Below are positions 44,215-46,071 of a stretch of 46,071 nt of DNA, in pieces. The stretch covers positions 1 through 46,071 of the forward strand of contig JAFYDF010000001.1 of the NCBI GenBank assembly GCA_017544935.1, read 5' to 3'. The number at the start of each line of letters is the position of its first letter. Positions within the stretch are counted from its first letter, which is position 1. Source of the stretch: Clostridia bacterium (GTDB lineage Bacteria; Bacillota; Clostridia; Christensenellales; Aristaeellaceae). The translations under genes were made by a program, and so were the position numbers. The notes beneath the pieces were generated by a model. That model searched no databases. It was not told the origin of the DNA and saw only the letters and a list, made by a program, of their open reading frames with translations.

Positions 44215-46071
44215 AAAACTCCCTGCCTGGTTGGTTCTGACGCTGATTGCCCTGGTAGCTGCCCTTGCACTGGGTGCTACCTACAATGGCACCAAAGATC
44301 GTATTGCCACGCAAGAAGCCGAAAAAGCAGTAGCAGTACGTCAAGAGCTGCTGCCTGCTGCTCAGGACTTTGCACTGTGCGATGCTGAAGAAGGCGCCGC
44401 AGAAGTTTGGCGCGGGCTCAATGCCGACGGCAGTGCTGCTGGCTATGTTTCCACGGGTACTGTTACCGGTTTTGGCGGTCCTGTTGAAGTTACAGTAGGT
44501 ACAGACGCAGAAGGCGTCATTACCGGCGTACGCGTAGGCGGTGCCAACTTCCAGGAAACTGCTGGCCTTGGTGCTAAATCCAAAGAACCAGCGTTCTATG
44601 AGCAGTTTACCGGAAAAGTCTATCCGGTTGACCTGAGCAAAAACGGCGGAGAGATTGATGCCATCACAGCCGCAACCATTACCTCAAGTGCCGTTGTGCG
44701 TGGCGTGAATGACACGCTTAAAGCCATGTCCGCTGCTGCCGGCTTCAAAATCAATGAACCGGTAACTCTGGTGGATGAATTGGGTAACAATCATTACGCC
44801 ACTAGCAAGAAGGGCTTTGGCGGTGATGTTTATGTTGAGTTAACTGTTGAAGATGGTACAATTTCCGGCATAATTATCGGCGATGATCGCTTCAACGAAA
44901 CCGCTGGTTATGGCGCACGCGCTAAGGAAGAAAGCTTCTGGGGACAGTACATTGGCAAATCCGGCACCAATCTCGTATTGGGTCAGGATATAGATGCCAT
45001 GTCCGGTGCCACCATTACTTCTACTGCGGTTAATGATGCCGTAAATATGATCCTGCTTTATGTGAACGATCCCGCTGCCTTTGCTGCGCAAATGGCTTCC
45101 ATGCCCGAGGAAATTGATGTTTCCATTCCTGAAGGCGCAGTAACTGCAACAGCCAGCGCCAAGGGTCTTACCGGTAAATTCGATGTTACAATCGGTGTCG
45201 ATGAGAACGGTGCGGTAAACGGCATTGAGATTGGCGATGCAGACAGCGATGCAGATGCTGCCTTCCTCAGCCAGGTAAGCGGCAACAATGCTTTCCTCTC
45301 TCAGTTTATCGGCACTACAGGTAATGTTTCTGCTGAAGGTCTTGACCTCGTTACTGGTGCTACCATCAGCAGCCGCGGTGTTGTTGATGCCGTAAACAAG
45401 GCCTACAATCAAGCCATGGGTATTGAAGAAGAGCCCGTTGCAACAGAGGCTCCTTCTCAAGAAGCTGATGGCAACACCGTTAAGGCTGACGGCCTAACCG
45501 GCAAGTTCCCGGTGACTGTAAATCTTAATGATGATGGTACTGTTGCCAGTGTTGTGCTGGGCAAAACGGAAAGCGATATGGATGAGAGCTTCCTGGCCAA
45601 ACTGGACGATGCTTTCCTGGCTCAGTTTGTTGGAAAGACTCTGCCTGTTGCCGGTATCGACACCGTATCTGGTGCGACCATCAGCAGCAAGGCCGTTATC
45701 GCTGCAGTTAACAGCTTCGCTCCTGCTGTAGAAGCAGGTTCTGACAACAACACCGTAAAGGCCGATGGCCTGACCGGTAAGTTCCCGGTGACTGTAAATC
45801 TTAATGATGATGGTACTGTTGCCAGTGTTGTGCTGGGCAAAACAGAAAGCGATATGGATGAGAGCTTCCTGGCCAAACTGGACGATGCTTTCCTGGCTCA
45901 GTTTGTTGGAAAGGCTCTGCCTGTTGCCGGCATCGACACCGTATCTGGCGCTACCATCAGCAGCAAGGCCGTTATCGCTGCAGTTAACAGCTTCGCTCCT
46001 GCTGTAGAAGAAGTCAAAGAAGCTTCCCCCACCGTCAAGGCTGACGGCCTGACCGGTAAGTTCGATGTTAC
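44207..46071 (+). CDS. RnfG-like protein extended by tandem FMN-binding domains (3' end outside window)
   Basis: At least 621 residues, with no stop before the window edge. One membrane helix (~6-25) anchors an extracytoplasmic chain. Domain 1 (~75-175) is RnfG-like: GFGGPVEVTVG, NFQETAGLGAK and TAATIT (154-159). Domain 2 has ETAGYGA and SGATIT (266-271). Domains 3-5 lack ETxGxG and have TGATIS (383-388), SGATIS (488-493) and SGATIS (580-585). A sixth domain begins at ~612. These are the [ST]GA[ST]x[ST] sites on which ApbE attaches FMN. It overlaps the FAD synthetase gene by 8 bp. Seen: motifs and repeats. Inferred: covalent flavins forming an electron relay outside the membrane. It is not a full Rnf complex here; other subunits are not in the window. 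Confidence 0.9.
   Translation, partial: MSKKLPAWLVLTLIALVAALALGATYNGTKDRIATQEAEKAVAVRQELLPAAQDFALCDAEEGAAEVWRGLNADGSAAGYVSTGTVTGFGGPVEVTVGTDAEGVITGVRVGGANFQETAGLGAKSKEPAFYEQFTGKVYPVDLSKNGGEIDAITAATITSSAVVRGVNDTLKAMSAAAGFKINEPVTLVDELGNNHYATSKKGFGGDVYVELTVEDGTISGIIIGDDRFNETAGYGARAKEESFWGQYIGKSGTNLVLGQDIDAMSGATITSTAVNDAVNMILLYVNDPAAFAAQMASMPEEIDVSIPEGAVTATASAKGLTGKFDVTIGVDENGAVNGIEIGDADSDADAAFLSQVSGNNAFLSQFIGTTGNVSAEGLDLVTGATISSRGVVDAVNKAYNQAMGIEEEPVATEAPSQEADGNTVKADGLTGKFPVTVNLNDDGTVASVVLGKTESDMDESFLAKLDDAFLAQFVGKTLPVAGIDTVSGATISSKAVIAAVNSFAPAVEAGSDNNTVKADGLTGKFPVTVNLNDDGTVASVVLGKTESDMDESFLAKLDDAFLAQFVGKALPVAGIDTVSGATISSKAVIAAVNSFAPAVEEVKEASPTVKADGLTGKFDV
45472..46010 (+). repeat. 276-bp direct tandem repeat encoding two FMN-binding domains
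   Basis: The unit starting at 45472 and the one at 45748 match base for base at an offset of 276, up to 45734 and 46010. Over ~263 compared bases I count ten differences, nine of them silent and one changing Thr to Ala. A third unit begins near 46031, with a 3-base shift, and soon diverges (FDV in place of FPV). Confidence 0.95.

Overview
The window looks like chromosome of a Gram-positive, anaerobic-type Bacillota bacterium, most likely an uncultured clostridial gut lineage of the Christensenellales/Oscillospirales kind. This is inference from the paired GlgC/GlgD glycogen enzymes, VanW and NlpC/P60 wall proteins, a DUF6273 protein with Pro/Thr linkers, strong GGAGG ribosome binding sites, and sigma-A promoters often carrying an extended TGn -10. 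No rRNA, tRNA, CRISPR array, insertion sequence or prophage gene was recognised. Base composition looks even, so this reads as a core-genome stretch with some lineage-specific genes.

Layout. 1-6.9 kb: the 3' part of a giant modular surface protein. 6.9-8.8 kb (-): a leucine-rich-repeat/metallo-beta-lactamase fusion and a HAD phosphatase. 9.0-11.5 kb (+): pgk, tpiA and yhbY. 11.6-12.7 kb: an acetyltransferase (-), a decayed gene and two promoters. 12.7-15.1 kb (+): a VanW-type wall protein with a TetR regulator. 15.2-18.8 kb: a lipase-like DUF2974 protein (-), a two-component system (+) whose kinase has almost no extracellular loop, and a small nitroreductase (-). 19-20.7 kb: an MFS transporter (+) and a one-helix membrane protein (-). 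20.9-25.4 kb (+): a four-gene Gld-like ABC system. 25.5-29 kb (+): an SH3/NlpC-like wall hydrolase and mnmG. 35.7-29.1 kb (-): a seven-gene run of a secreted protein, trpS, an alpha/beta hydrolase, a P1 peptidase, acpS, the NAD(P)HX repair enzyme and a nucleotidyltransferase fusion. 37.1-35.8 kb (-): a thioredoxin-reductase-like flavoprotein and a small repeat protein. 37.2-38 kb: truA (+). 40.4-38.1 kb (-): glgC-glgD. 41.2-40.5 kb (-): a CofE-like protein. 41.3-42.4 kb (+): an unrecognised conserved-looking protein.

The most interesting part is the right edge (42.4-46.07 kb, +). One promoter drives a lipoprotein ApbE flavin transferase, a stand-alone FAD synthetase domain, and a membrane-anchored protein that starts as RnfG and continues as a chain of FMN-binding domains. 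At least five carry a flavinylation-type motif and a sixth begins before the window ends. The three genes form a self-contained route: the synthetase makes FAD, ApbE uses it to attach FMN covalently, and the chain protein holds the flavins outside the membrane as a possible electron wire. The last two complete domains come from a nearly identical 276-bp tandem repeat.

Other points worth a look are a thioredoxin-reductase homologue without the usual NADPH-binding motifs, a phosphonate-type cytidylyltransferase domain separated from PEP mutase, a metallo-beta-lactamase with Cys in its metal motif, and a terminator hairpin that contains the -35 box of the glgC promoter.
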